This document shows positions 25,047 to 36,900 of a stretch of DNA of 64,000 nt, in pieces. The stretch's first letter is position 1. Each line of letters starts with the position of its first letter. This DNA is from Inonotus obliquus. Taxonomy: Eukaryota > Basidiomycota > Agaricomycetes > Hymenochaetales > Hymenochaetaceae. The notes under the pieces were generated by a model. It was not told the origin of the DNA. It made no database searches and saw only the letters and a program-made list of their open reading frames with translations. A program made the translations under genes and the position numbers. The stretch lies in NCBI GenBank assembly GCA_032164295.1, contig JAJHTX010000007.1, positions 1,586,501 through 1,650,500 of the forward strand, given 5' to 3'.

Positions 25047-27085
25047 ATGTCCAGCCCCGATCCGTTCCTCATCGAGAAAGATCCCGAGGGGAAGTTAGGG
25101 GGTTTCCTCACTTTCTCCTACCCCAAACTTCCCAAAGGTATCGACTTCGAGACGTATAGGAAAACTGACAAGGAGTGGAAGAAACTCGTGGACTGGTACA
25201 ATGGCAGAAAATTGTCTGCGGGAGTAGAGTCACATCGTCAGCGAAAAGAACGCTTCGTTTTATTGGAGTGGCCCCGAAACCCAGCGGGACCACCCATGAA
25301 GATGACCCCCCGAGGTAAAGATACAGGCAACGGTGAGTCTGTCCTCTCTGCACCACTTCATTAGGGCTAATTATTCCTCTTATAAGGATGCGAGCTATGG
25401 GGGGCTACGCTTTACGACTTTTACCGCGTGCGCCGTATTCCCGACTGTCGTGGCCTTTCCACCATTTGTGCGTCCCAGTCGTTTGACTCCAAGCCCAAAT
25501 TTTATTGTTATTAATGATTCTCGCGCAGCCACAGGAAGCAAACTTGCCGCCTGGATGAGGGAGATTGGCGAATTGGATTGGGCGAAGAACCAACTTAAGC
25601 AAGCAGATATGGAAGAGGAACCACATGAGATACCCGTCTTCGATATCGGGCAGTACATTGAAGTACTTGAAGAGCAAGTATGGAAGGGTAGAGTCGGTAA
25701 GCCACTTGAAGTCGACAGAACGGATGACAAAGCGGTATGGCATTAATGTCTGTGGTCTGAAATTGTATTCACTGATACTTATATTGTGACAGGGCAATCA
25801 GCTCCTTTGTGCACCATCGGCGTACCCCGCTCCTTGGCCCGTGCAACCGTTCAGCGTACCAGTAGCTCGACTTCAAAAGCAGTTTCCACACTCATTCTTG
25901 CCCCGCAAGCTTCTGGTGCACGATCCGTGGAACGTTCTCGCCGTTACTAATAGTAAAACCAGAAGGTTACATGCAAACCGCCTGAATTGTAAATGGGGAA
26001 CGAAGCCTGATATTGTGCGCACGTATCATCTTCAGCTCACCGAAGAGGCGATCAAACGTCAGAACCCACAATACCTCGGACCACGGCCAGAGGGCTATCA
26101 AATCTGTCCGGTTGCGCATTTATATATCTCTCCAAGGCGACGCATTGGAGAAGGTCATCATTCTTTCGTATATCAAGTGGAACTAGAACTACCTCGGGAC
26201 ATGCTGGTTAATCCGAAGCTGTGTTTCCAGTGCGTATTAGAGAAACACAAAAGGAAAATGTCAGGAGAACGGCTGGAAGAGGACGAAGAAGCAAGTGACG
26301 ACGACCGTAATCTGCAGCAGCATTATTCGGTGTTGTTCAAGAATGGAGAGCCGTTTGACGAAAATGATCGCAACGACAAACGCTTTGAGGTATTGAAATA
26401 TACGGAATATCAGAGTCGCCCGCCCTTCTGCGAGCACCTCGATCGCGGTATTCTCGCTCCACCAAGCCAACGCGTGAGCGTTACGGCAAAGTTGTCTCTT
26501 CCAGACGATTCTGTTGAAGCCCATTCCCGGCATCTGCGTAATGAAGCTGCAAACTATCAAAATTTTCCAAGCCATATGTTCGAACACTGGAATGGATATA
26601 ACGTTCTCCAACCCATGCACGACCCAACTCCCGTCGGGGCAGTCGCACCGCAGTTTTATGGATTTTACGTGCCTGACAAGGATAACGAACCTATCAAGGA
26701 TGGCGAATACATGAGTCCGATTCTACTTTTGGAGCACTGCGGTGTACAGGTCGACCCTGCTAATTTAACACTGGACCAAAGGCGAGTTCATCTCCTTTAG
26801 TGGACCACACTATCAAATAGCTAACGCTACAACAGGCAAGAATGCTTCTCCTTGCTCAGACGTCTACATGCAGCAGGATTCGTACATCAATCCATTTATC
26901 AACGAAACATTCTCATGCAACATGGACCACTTCAAGAATCTCCTTTCAAGCGTAGCAAAGAACATCTCCGTTTTCGACTTATCGACTTTGGACGAACGTT
27001 TAAGTGCGAGAATTCGGATGCGTTCCATAGACAGAGTGCTGAGTTTGCGGACGCGAATAAGAATTTACAGCTCGAGTTTTTTTGA
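25047..27085 (+). CDS. Kinase-like protein of a basidiomycete-expanded family, catalytic Asp not conserved
   Basis: Five exons start at ATG 25047 (MSSPDPFLIEKDPEGKLGGF). A small second exon (about 25388-25434) reads CELWGATLYDFYRVR and joins TGSKLAAWMREIGELDWAK. The N-terminal half has no known domain. From about 26100 it resembles the kinase fold: IGEGHHSFVYQVELELP (glycine-rich-loop-like), MSPILLLEHCGVQVDP (hinge), CFSLLRRLHAAGFVH, then HQSIYQRNILMQHGPL where normal kinases have HxDxxxxN. The catalytic Asp is replaced by Ser or Tyr, while the Asn is kept. FRLIDFGRTFKCEN keeps the DFG motif. It therefore looks like a pseudokinase or an atypical kinase. The last intron, 26782-26835, begins with GC. 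No frameshift was found. Confidence 0.75.
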
Positions 27086-27381
27086 ACTTCGTGCGAGGCT
27101 TGACGAATGGTTTTTCTTTTATCTTAAACTTCTTGTGATCCTAGTTGTCTTCGAAGCTTTAAAGGTCGCTTTGGGGATAGTCTCATCCCATGCTTTCAAT
27201 ATTAGATTACCTGTTGTTCTTCCACCCGTCGTGTATAGGGCCGACATACCCCGTTATGTCAACCAACCAATAAACAAGCACCTGTATTTCGTACTATGTA
27301 GCACTCATGCCAAAACCAAAAGAAAAGAACACAGGTATGTATTCCTATTCCGAGTCTCGCCAAACCAAAACATGATCGATG
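27086..27381. other. Convergent spacer
   Basis: Just under 300 bp between the stop of the kinase-like gene and the stop of guanine deaminase. It is AT-rich with no feature seen. Confidence 0.4.
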
Positions 27382-29239
27382 CTACGAATACCACGGATAC
27401 GGAAAACATTGACGACCTTGAACCCAGACGCCACCTCTATTCCTCACATCACCAATACACCACCATTTTTCTAACATTTCTTGTGTTACGATTGTAGGCT
27501 GTTCTTGGCCTGGGTTGATTGGGGGTAGGTCGAAGAAATCGAGTGGGCCGATTCCTTTGAGAGGAGTTGGAGTTGGAGTCGAAGTTGGAGTTGGAGGTTT
27601 GGTGTATAGATGGACTGTGGTGGAAGGTGTCAGAGTAAGTTCGAGGCTCGAAGATCAGTCAAGGGTGAGGATTGAGAGAAGATGAGAAGATTATCAGATG
27701 AGAGGACGAGAAAATGAGAAAATGAGAAAATGAGAAAATGGTGAATATTTTGGTACTGCTTACTGAGTTGAGCGTCGAATGGTGAATTGGGTGTGAACGA
27801 TCCTGTACCCTGGGGAAGGTCAAGCGCTGTTGCTCCTCCTTTCGTCGCTAAATAAAGGGATTCTTTCCAATTGATACTTAGATCCTCATCTTCACCCCTA
27901 CTCTCTCCTATTCCCACCACCTCCGTACCCGTGCCCATATCCATATCCATACTCTCCCTCCTCCAACCCTCCCTAATCCTCGAAACACTCACAGCCCATC
28001 TCATAGCACACATCAAATCCACACTATACCCACCCGCCACATCCGTTCCCAACCCAACTTTCACCCCCGCTTTAAGTGCCTCGCGTAATGGGAAAGGTTT
28101 ACTAGAGAAGTACGAATTTGAGAGTGGGCAATGCGCTATGGATGTTTTGAGGTTTGAGAGGTGGGTGAGGGAGGATGGGGGGAGGAATGTACAGTGGGCT
28201 TGGATTGTTTTGGGTGTTAGGAGGTTGTTCTGTAATAGACCAAGAACGGTGGTTTGAGCTTTGAATTAGCAACCTTGAAGGAAATGAGACTTCACTCACC
28301 TTCTCAAAAACATCAACGTCCGAAACCCCTCTCTCTTTAAACACCCAATCAACTTCATCCCTCGCCTCAGCTAAATGACTCTGAACGCGCACATCAAGTT
28401 CTTTCGCCATTTCTCCTAACCCGGCAAGTAGCTCATCCGAACACGTAGGTACGAAACGCGGTGTTAACACGGGTTCTATCAGTCTTTCTGACTGTGGTAC
28501 GTGCTCGATGGATGATCTGAGTCGTTGGACGAATGACCGTGCTGATGTGAGTGAGGAGAGAGTTGAAGACTCGACGTAGGTGGGTCGCGTAGAGATATCC
28601 ATAGATAGTTTACCCACAAACGCTCGTATCCCAGCCTTTTGCATTATATCCGCAAGAAGTAAACTAGAGATATGTGAGTTTTCATCAAATCTTTCTTCCT
28701 TTCTTTGAAAACAGAGGATACGGTGAAACACAACGTACTTTGTGTCTTCCTTAATCGTTCCGAAAAGTAAAACCGTTCCGGTACCGTGTTGTTTAAGCCG
28801 TCTAGCCAACGCTTCATACGTCCTGCTTGCGAGGTCTAGATCAGAATCGATACGTTCTTCGGCTTTGAATGCGTATTGATCGAGCCATTCCATTAGCGGA
28901 AGATGTAATCCCGTCCCTTGGTAGAGAAATTGAGGTGCGTGGAGATGAAGGTCGTAAAAGGAGGGAAGGAGGAAACTACCAGTGGGTATGTACGTTGTTT
29001 CGATTTCATCTATGTTCGGGTTGTCGGAGGACGTGGCATGAGGATGAGGATGAGGACCGAAAGAACTGATGAATCCCTCCTCATTTACGTCTGACCCAGA
29101 GGGAGAGTTTCCATAAGACTAGGTCAAATACTAACACGATATCTTGAAAAGACTCACCGAGTACATAGTCATGCAAAACCCTGACTTCGCCCAAGTCAGG
29201 CGTATCAATAAAAGTCCCGATAAACCGCTTTGGCTTCAT
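27382..29239 (-). CDS. GUD1: Guanine deaminase
   Basis: This zinc amidohydrolase converts guanine to xanthine in purine salvage and breakdown. It starts at ATG 29239 (MKPKRFIGTFIDTPDLGEVR). After an intron, DVNEEGFISSFG leads to the metal-binding motif in FYDLHLHAPQF. Further motifs are QGTGLHLPLMEWLDQYAFKA, GTGTVLLFGTI, AGIRAFVGKLSMD, LTPRFVPTCSDELL, SHLAEARDEVDWV (metal His and Glu), IQAHCTFL (His), IAHCPLSN and VGLGTDVAGGYSV (catalytic Asp). Low-complexity inserts (MDMDMGTG and a Pro/Thr-rich run) interrupt the C-terminal third. The final exon ends GGVWVQGRQCFPYPWYS. An intron at about 27618-27775 is longer than the rest and contains four GAGAAAAT-type repeats (27709-27739 on the plus strand). 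All metal ligands are present. Confidence 0.92.
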
Positions 29240-29581
29240 GTTTCCTGCTCCTATAATCTCCTATGCATGCTCATTTTTTACGAGCGTCGAACGAATAGAT
29301 CACTGGACAGGATCCATTCCCGGTCGAGATGGGTTGGGACAGAGATAGCGGGGCCAAAATAAGGTTTAGCCCGGTGATCGAGCGAAGGATCTTCACACCT
29401 ACTTTTGGTAATCCGCGTGTTCCCTCCACCAAAGAACTTTCTGATCCTCTCGTGACCGTGTTTTCACAGGTCACTGAAGTGGAACGACTCTAATTTGACT
29501 CTCTCACAGACCCCACGCTCATCATCAGCTCAGCTGTAGCAGGAGCACGCCAAACCACGACGACAGGCTAAGAGAGCGAAA
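29240..29581. promoter_or_regulatory. Divergent promoter region, guanine deaminase / EBP isomerase
   Basis: About 340 bp between divergent ATGs. No specific factor site was recognised. The purine-rich stretch just before 29582 may be 5' untranslated leader. Confidence 0.4.
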
Positions 29582-30632
29582 ATGGTACTCGAGACGTCGG
29601 AGCCGCCAGCGTTCTTCACGAAGACCTCTGCTTATTCCGTAAGTTTATCCTCATAATTGTGAATTCTGTTTGATTTGAATGGAAGTCTGACTGTACATAC
29701 ATACATGTGGTCTGGTAATGGAATTTTGCATCATGATGCGCTACCGCGTTTCATATGTAGCTGGCAGCAGTCGCGCTTATTGGCTTCGTAGCGAAAACGG
29801 CAGCTGGTGCTCTTCTCCCCAAGTCGGCGAAATGGCAGGATAAGTTTACTTTCATATGGCTTGTGAGTCTCTATGTTGGATCACTACAGAACATATTGAC
29901 GAAATGCTCACAATGATTTTGGTTTTCTTCTCGTCATGACATGTACAGGCGTTCGACGCGATGATCCATTTCTCGTTTGAAGGCTCTTTCCTGTACTTGT
30001 CTACCTTTGGTCGTTCCGTTAACACGAGTACAGGACCATTCGCCGAACTCTGTTCGTCGCCTCTCCTTCAAATCCTCATCTAACATCTAACCACAATCCC
30101 ATCCAAACTCCACAGGGAAAGAATACACACGAGCAGATTTCCGCTGGGGAATCTCAGATCCAACAGTCGTCTCACTCGAAATCCTCACCGTTCTCGGTGC
30201 AGGACCAATCTGTTGTTACATCCTCTACCAACTCGCCAAACAAGACCCCGCAAGACATTATTGGATCATAGTTCTAAGTACAGCTGAATTATATGGTGGT
30301 TGGATGACGTTTTGTCCTGAATGGCTTACGGGATCTCCGAATCTTGATACGTCGAATCCTTTATATCTTTGGGTCTATCTTGTCGTACGTCGTTTCTCAT
30401 CTTAAATTCGTTTTCGGAAGTAATTGATTTTTATTTCTTTCTTCTTTGGTTTAGTTTATGAACGTCATGTAAGTTCGAACCCTGTATAAATTGACTATGA
30501 AATAACTGATTCATTTCATTTCATTATAGCTGGGTCGGCATACCGCTATGGCTGATGTACGACTCATACAATCACATCGCGGGTTCACTGCGTTTAGCCC
30601 AGGCCAAAGCAACAGTAGCTAAAAAGGCGTAA
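29582..30632 (+). CDS. EXPERA/emopamil-binding-protein family, predicted sterol delta8-delta7 isomerase
   Basis: Six exons give about 220 residues: MVLETSEPPAFFTKTSAYS, LAAVALIGFVAKTAAGALLP, then after an intron FDAMIHFSFEGSF, where the His and Glu fit the EBP active site. The next parts are WKEYTRADFRWGISDPTVVS, LEILTVLGAGPICCYILYQL, LSTAELYGGWMTFCPEW, and VFMNVIWVGIPLWLMYDSYN. Four to five helices place it in the endoplasmic-reticulum membrane. In animals and plants EBP moves the sterol double bond from C8 to C7. Yeast uses the unrelated Erg2 for this step, so in this fungus the gene may supply or back up that ergosterol step. That role is inference, as EXPERA proteins can have other functions. 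The short exon TTTATGAACGTCAT between two introns is only 14 nt. Confidence 0.87.
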
Positions 30633-31609
30633 GGTCCTCAGACAGTTTCACGGGATTACATACTAAATCTCATCTAACCTTCATTTCTTCGTGAATTGAT
30701 TTCCATATGAATGTAACTTCTCGCGATCTCCGGATGGAAGAAGAAAGATATGATTGTTGTTCTAGTGAGGATTTCCCATGTAGTTGCTATGGCCACCGGC
30801 ACGGAATGAATGGAAGAAAAATGCAAAGTAATTGATAATTCTACTGTCGATCACCGAGGACCGAGGAGTTGTGTTCTTAAAATAACCGTGACCGGCTCTT
30901 GCTTATGATAAGTTCTGTATGTAATTATCTACTAATGCGAGCTACTCAGTACTTACTAGTACTTAACGCCAGCAGAGTACTAGTGGTAAATGTGATTTTA
31001 ATGTGGCACTAGTTGCGGGAGAAAGCCCGCTGCGGAAGTATTTCCTAAAGTGGATATGTATGATATCTCATGTTTTTCGTTTTTCGTTTTTTCCGTCCGC
31101 GCCCACGCGTACGAGCATTTCTTCTATTTTCTATTTTCTATTTGCCGAAAGTTCGGCTTGTGTGGAGGGCTTCTTTCGTTTCATGTGAGTATGAGTATCC
31201 GAGTCGTTCGGCTGGACGTGGTCACGGGGCTCTAGGTTCGTTCTTCTTGATCATATATCACTCATCATACCGCGAGGAATCACAGAAGATTGGCCACGGT
31301 GGATCATGGTTCGATGCGATGCCTCGATGGCGACGGTGAATAACAGTACATCGATCATTTGGTACTAGTATATGTATGTAAGCGAGCGAAGTACCCATAA
31401 ATAAAACAGAAAATAAATTCAACCCTTCTGGTTCTGACGTGTTTTCGTACCCCCCACCATCTTCCCCCCTCATACACATCGAGTGCTCAACTCCCTTCGT
31501 TACACCCTCAGACTCTTTTCGTTCACTTCAGGAGCACTTGGATAGCATACCACCCTCTTTCGTTATTAACGACAGACCACTCCGATAAAGTAGTACCATA
31601 CACAACATC
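30633..31609. other. Intergenic region, no gene seen
   Basis: Nearly 1 kb downstream of the isomerase and upstream of the secreted protein. Short frames around 31000-31340 overlap each other in all three frames and show no motif. Several TACTAG/CTAGTA words occur near 30940-30985. No clear element was defined. Confidence 0.4.
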
Positions 31610-32253
31610 ATGATGTTCACCAAAGTCAACTCCTTCCTCACCGCCGCTCTCCTCTTCTCCCTCTCCTCTTTCGTCAACGCTGCTCCCGCTTCGAGTGCCG
31701 GAGGAGCCAGAACAAGCAGACCGGTCGTTAACATCGTTTACAACCCGTTGATCACCTACCCCACAGCTGGTGTCGTATGGACTGCTGGTGAGACGAAGAC
31801 TGTTACGTGGAAGACGGATGAATTACCTGAGGAACTCAAGAACTCGACCGGTACGATCCTGCTCGGCTTCAATGAGGATGATAGCGAGAACTTGGATATT
31901 GGTGAGTTTTGTTGATGGCTTGCTTGGTGGCGTCCGAACAGGCGGGTGTATTAATGACAATATTGATAGCACACCCGCTGGCTACTGGCTTCGGGCTCAA
32001 CGATGGACAGGTGAACGTGACTGTTCCCCAAAAGGCTGAACGCACGGATTACATTGTCGTTCGTAAGTCGCATTTCACCGCATCTTCGTTTCCCGTTACT
32101 TACAGCAAAACCAAATGGATAGTATTCGGAGATTCTGGCAACGCTTCGCCGGAATTCGTCATCAAACCGGCGCTTACTTCTTCTACTTCCGCATCTGCTT
32201 CGGCTGTTTCTCCTACTGTAACCGATTCTTCTGGTCTGCCGTTTTTGGACTGA
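31610..32253 (+). CDS. Small secreted protein with Kre9/Knh1-like Ig-type domain
   Basis: Three exons encode roughly 180 residues. A signal peptide is clear (MMFTKVNSFLTAALLFSLSS, cleavage after VNA). The mature part contains VYNPLITYPTAGVVWTAGET and TVTWKTDEL, the usual opening of the Kre9/Knh N-terminal domain. After two introns it reads HPLATGFGLNDGQVNVTVPQ and FGDSGNASPEFVIKP. The end is Ser/Thr/Ala-rich (STSASASAVSPTVTDSS) and could be O-glycosylated, but it stops at GLPFLD with no GPI-anchor hydrophobic tail. Family members are linked to cell-wall beta-glucan, though most small basidiomycete copies have no proven role. Introns are at about 31902-31968 and 32063-32129. Confidence 0.82.
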
Positions 32254-32691
32254 GAAGCAGGTTGATGCGGGAACCTTGTTCAAGCCGAACTACCAGTTGT
32301 TTCTTTGACTCCTCCCCTATCATGACAGAGTGGACTTGGAGTGTTACTTTCTTTGCCTTGCATCATTAGCGTAGTCCAGAGCTTTGTTGGACGGACATTA
32401 GTAGTTAGTGATTAATAACCTTTTTGGACTCGCGTTGACCCTTTGTGGGAGTACGTTTGTACGCATTGAAGGGATTCGTTTGGATGTATGTAGTTCTGAC
32501 GCTGATGAGCAGACATGTGAGTATGTCGAGTGGCAGTCAGTCTGGTACGCTTGATTGAGTGTCATTGTGACCATGTGCACTGTAAACAACAAGTTCTACT
32601 ATCGACGTCTTCTCGACCGGATCCTCTTCCCATTCTGTACAGCCGGTCCATGCCTACAACACATCAATTTAAGCATCCTACAAACAAACAA
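32254..32691. other. Convergent 3' region, no gene seen
   Basis: About 440 bp between the stops of the secreted-protein gene and mS41. No repeats or RNA genes were recognised. Confidence 0.4.
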
Positions 32692-33293
32692 TCAATCAAT
32701 AAATAAAACGTACCCGCGTATCTTCTTCTTAGGCCTAGGGGGATGAACAAACTCGCTCATCGCGTATCCTTGTCGGTATTTCTCCATACACCAGAGGAGG
32801 TATCTTCTGTCGCGGGTGTTGAGTCCTTGGGATTTGAGGGCGCGGCTGGGTTGGGTCCAGAGGGTTGACCATGAGTTTGAGTTTGAGGGGGAGGAGGGGG
32901 GCGTTTTGAGGTTGAGTTTGGAGATGATGTCTCGCCCGATGGAGGATAGGAATGTTTGGGTTGTTAGGCCGTCTGCGTAGATCGTAGATGATGAGTGGAA
33001 GGAAGGAGAAAAAAGAGAGATGTCAGTACTAGTTACGACCCTACGCCGTTGATAAACCCAAAAAACGAAGATGGAAAGACGAAAAACGAACTTTTGGCTT
33101 CTGGGATAGGACGTTTACTAGTATACGCGTTCGATGCCGATGCGAAGGAACGTACGCGTGTTTGGACGCGTGATGGAGAAGAGAAAGTACTAGTAAGTTG
33201 GGTTTGTTTGAAGATGCTGCTGCTGATGTTGCTGCTGCCAATGTTGATGTTACTAGTAATGCGGTTGAGGCATTGTGCTAATGCTAATGCCAT
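32692..33293 (-). CDS. FYV4: Mitochondrial small-subunit ribosomal protein mS41 (IGR-motif, Fyv4)
   Basis: Two exons. ATG 33293 was chosen because it gives a good mitochondrial presequence (MALALAQCLNRITSNINIGS, rich in hydroxylated and basic residues, few acids). The frame stays open further upstream to 33410. After an intron of roughly 130 nt (5' end near 33092) comes the IGR domain: TTQTFLSSIGRDIISKL, then LNTRDRRYLLWCMEKYRQGY and the basic end PPRPKKKIRGY, with a stop at 32692-32694. A Ser/Asn-rich insert (PPSSPSNSNSWS) is present inside the domain. mS41 sits in the mitochondrial ribosome small subunit. The downstream exon has no strong start of its own, which supports the splice. Confidence 0.78.
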
Positions 33294-33939
33294 GGTCAAC
33301 TTCCTCAGTTGAGTGACCGGTGACGAGACCAGACCAGATGGACAGACGGACACACTGCACAGGACAGACGGACGAAATTCAAGCCTGACAGTGGGAACAT
33401 CACGTGTCATCGACTCTGATTTCTGGCCAAATTAATTATTATTTCTTACAAGTGGCCAAGATACACATTCTCTGAGGGAGAGAAGCAGAACACAAAAAAT
33501 CAATAAAAACCTGGGAGCTGTTCATTCATTTCTTCTGTCCTGCACTTTTCACGTCAATTCTGCATGAAAATGCCTTACAAGTACGCCACCTACAGTGATC
33601 CTGGCAATTTGGACAAAAAATCACAGGAATATGTATATGATGAAGACGTATCTGCACACCAAGTTTTGTTTTAGAATAGAGTATTCCAGCGGTCTTCCTG
33701 CCAATTCCTTATACACTCTTGTAGGCCTACTTGGAGCAAGAAGATGCGAAGTGATTTGAGTTGTCGGGCCGAGAAGTGGAAGTCGGAAGCGAGCGCTTAC
33801 GTACTCGTGAGATTCCCAGAAGCGGTAATTATGACGCGCGTGCCGAGATTGGAATTTTAATCACCGCTCGCTCAACTACTCTTACCGCATTAACTACACT
33901 CCCTCATCATCTCACTCTCTTTCAGTACACTACGAACGA
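33294..33939. promoter_or_regulatory. Divergent promoter region, mS41 / phospholipase D
   Basis: About 650 bp between divergent ATGs. It contains short GGACAGACGGAC-type repeats near 33340-33372. No defined binding site was found. Confidence 0.4.
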
Positions 33940-36900
33940 ATGGCCAACTTGGCCGAGATCGTAGAACACGCAACTAAAAAACATTTGAAGTCTTTACCGG
34001 AACACAACGCAAACGGTGATGTAAAGTCCAATAGTACAACTCAAAATGGTACTCCCGGCGGAAATGGCGCTGCGGTTGCGAACGTGCCAAACGGCGTCTT
34101 CGGCGGCGGGAGTAATTTGATGGATGCTGACCATGGTATTTCATCATCAGAAGCGCCAGAATCCCAGACGCCCGGTGCACAGACGCCCGAAACTCAACCG
34201 AATAGTAGTGCCCACCCAAGTCCTTTGTTGACCGCTTCTACTTCCGCTACTCCTGGTGTTGGCGCTGCATCTTCCGCCACAAGTCCAGACAGGAAACGAC
34301 GCATACACGGGGATAGCCTCGACACGCACGCTGCTAGTACACCTTCACAAAATCAAAGCCGGCGTACGAGTATCGATTCATCAAATTCACCTATAATGTC
34401 CCGCTCGCCACACGATTCTCCATCCGCGCGTACAGGTCCACCACGATCATTTTCGTATAACTTTGCTCGTTCACCGAACTTGTCACGTCAGAATACGCGT
34501 GCGCATGATGATGACATTGCTGAGGAGTTCCCTGATGAGTTGCAGGATGAGTTCAATTTGGATGGGGATACAAGTGCGAATGGAAAGAATGTTCCTATAA
34601 CTGGTTCGCCCCCACTTCCTCCATCAATCTCGCGTTTACGTTCCGAGTTTCGAGGTGCGCTCGAGTATCACGATCCAGAACAGCGCGAAAGAGAACGCGA
34701 GGCGAGAGAGAGGCGCGAGCGGCAGCGATTGAGCAAGATCGGTGACTCTGATACTTGGATTAATCCGCGTAAATGGTTAGGCTCAGAGCACACAACGCAA
34801 GACTCGCCTCCGAATGAAGGAGAGGGTTGGACGAGTTACTTCGATTTCCTAAAGTCCGGAGAGAAGGGCAAGGAAAAAGAAGTTGTGAATGAGGAGGCGG
34901 AAGGTTCGGCCCCGGCTGAGACGCCCGAAGCCGAGGCAGGAGAGAAACCAGTAGAGGCAAAGAGTCATGTTACACGTTCGACTTCGCACGACCAGGTTGC
35001 TTCCAGTGGTACACCCAAAGCCGGAAGGAGACGTATGGAGCGTTCACATTCTATGCCACAGATGAAACGTTCAGATAGTCGAAAGAACAGTCTAGCGAAG
35101 GCTGCTCCGCGTTGGACTAGACTACGTTCTTTGTTGCCCGTTCTCGCTCAACAAGGACGTAATGAAGCTGATCCAGATGGGAAACGAGGTCAAATGGCAG
35201 TACAACAACATGTTGTGAATATTACCGACGAACTCATCACTGGTAATCTTGCTGCACTCATGTTGAAACTTTGGTTTGAACGTGATGAGAGAGGGGCGAG
35301 GCGTGTTCCGGTTCTGTTTCACCGATTTCGCGTCCGGATTAGCGACAGTTTGCATCCGCTCAGTGCGAATAAGGCTGTTTTCCGGATCGAGTGCGAGTAT
35401 GCGAATGGTGCTGCGCGCTGGGTGATATATCGCACTCTACGCGACTTCGTATCGTTGCATACACACTATCGACTATCAAACGCTTTCAATCATAACGTAG
35501 ATGCGCTTCCAGAGTTTCCGCGGACAAGTGAGTTGTTCTCTTTCGTCTTTTGTCACTGGTGCAGGCTGACCCAGAATCGCACAGGTCTTCCTTACTTCAA
35601 GTTCCTCAGAGAGAAAGGAAAGGAAAACGATCGCGAAGTCAAGAAGCAAGACTTTGCTGTATTACAACGTGAAGCGCTCGAGAATTATCTCATTGGACTC
35701 ATTCGCGCTGTAGTGAGTGTCCGTTAAGCTCGATGATGGCAACAATTCCCTTAGCTTCTCAAATTAGATGTTCCACCCTACTTCCAACCGACTAGCCGGC
35801 TTCCTGGAGATTAGCTCCTTGTCTATTCAATTAGCCCAGTCCGGAGGGTGGCAAGCGAAGGCGGGTATGCTGACCATTGAACCTGCTTCGAAGAAAAGTG
35901 TTGGATTTGGTAGGAAGAACGCGTCTTGGACGGCGAGGAAGAAACAGCGCTGGTGCTGTCTTAGGGAAAGCTATCTTGTTGCCATGGAAGAGCCCGGCGA
36001 GGTGCGTTGCACATTGAACGTTACGCCTGATTTCGTACTGACGATTTTCATTATTAGCTCGACGTTTGGGACGTGTTCTTGCTAGATTCGGACTTCAAGA
36101 TCGAACGTCCAAAGAGATACTACAGACACATCCTACATTCCAGCGCGGATCACGAAGAGGAAGATTCGCGAGAATCGACCCGCGTTGCTCAACCTTACTC
36201 TCACGGCGATAGCGAAGGGCATGGCACAATGGGGAGAATGAAAGCAAAGGTGGAAAAGGCCCTACATTTTCGTGTTGGGGGAGGACACAAGCGTTCTCGG
36301 TCCGGACGTCATAGTACGACGGTTGCTTCACTCGATGAGCGCCGTGCACGCTCTCGTTCAGGTACAACGACATCACGGTCTAGAAGATCTCCATCGAGAA
36401 CAACTACAAGTGGTACCAGTTCAGGTTCTGATACGGAAGACGAAGGAGGCGCACGGTTAGTCGATCCATCAACAAATGTGAATCCTATACAAGAGGGTCA
36501 TGGGCAGAACGAGGAACACGATGCAGATCAACTACCAGACATGGAGAAGACGGAGAACAAGGTACAGAAAAAGGGTAAAGGTCGGAAACGTCACGAGGAT
36601 GTGTCCAGGCACACGTTTTACGTTTCGAATTCGCAAATGAGGGTTAAAGTGTTTGCGAAGAGTGAGGTACGATCTTTCCATTTCATCTTTCTGCATTCTA
36701 TGATGGCCATGAGGACTAAGGACTATACGTTTACGTGTCAACGTTTTTGTGCATTTTTAGCGTCAAATGCTACAGTGGATAACCGCCTTTGAGAAAGTTG
36801 CGAATTCGTCGCATTGGACGGGTCGGAATAGGTTTGATAGTTTTGCGCCCATTCGGCTGAATGTTGCTGCGCAGTGGCTCGTTGATGGGGTGAGTATTTC

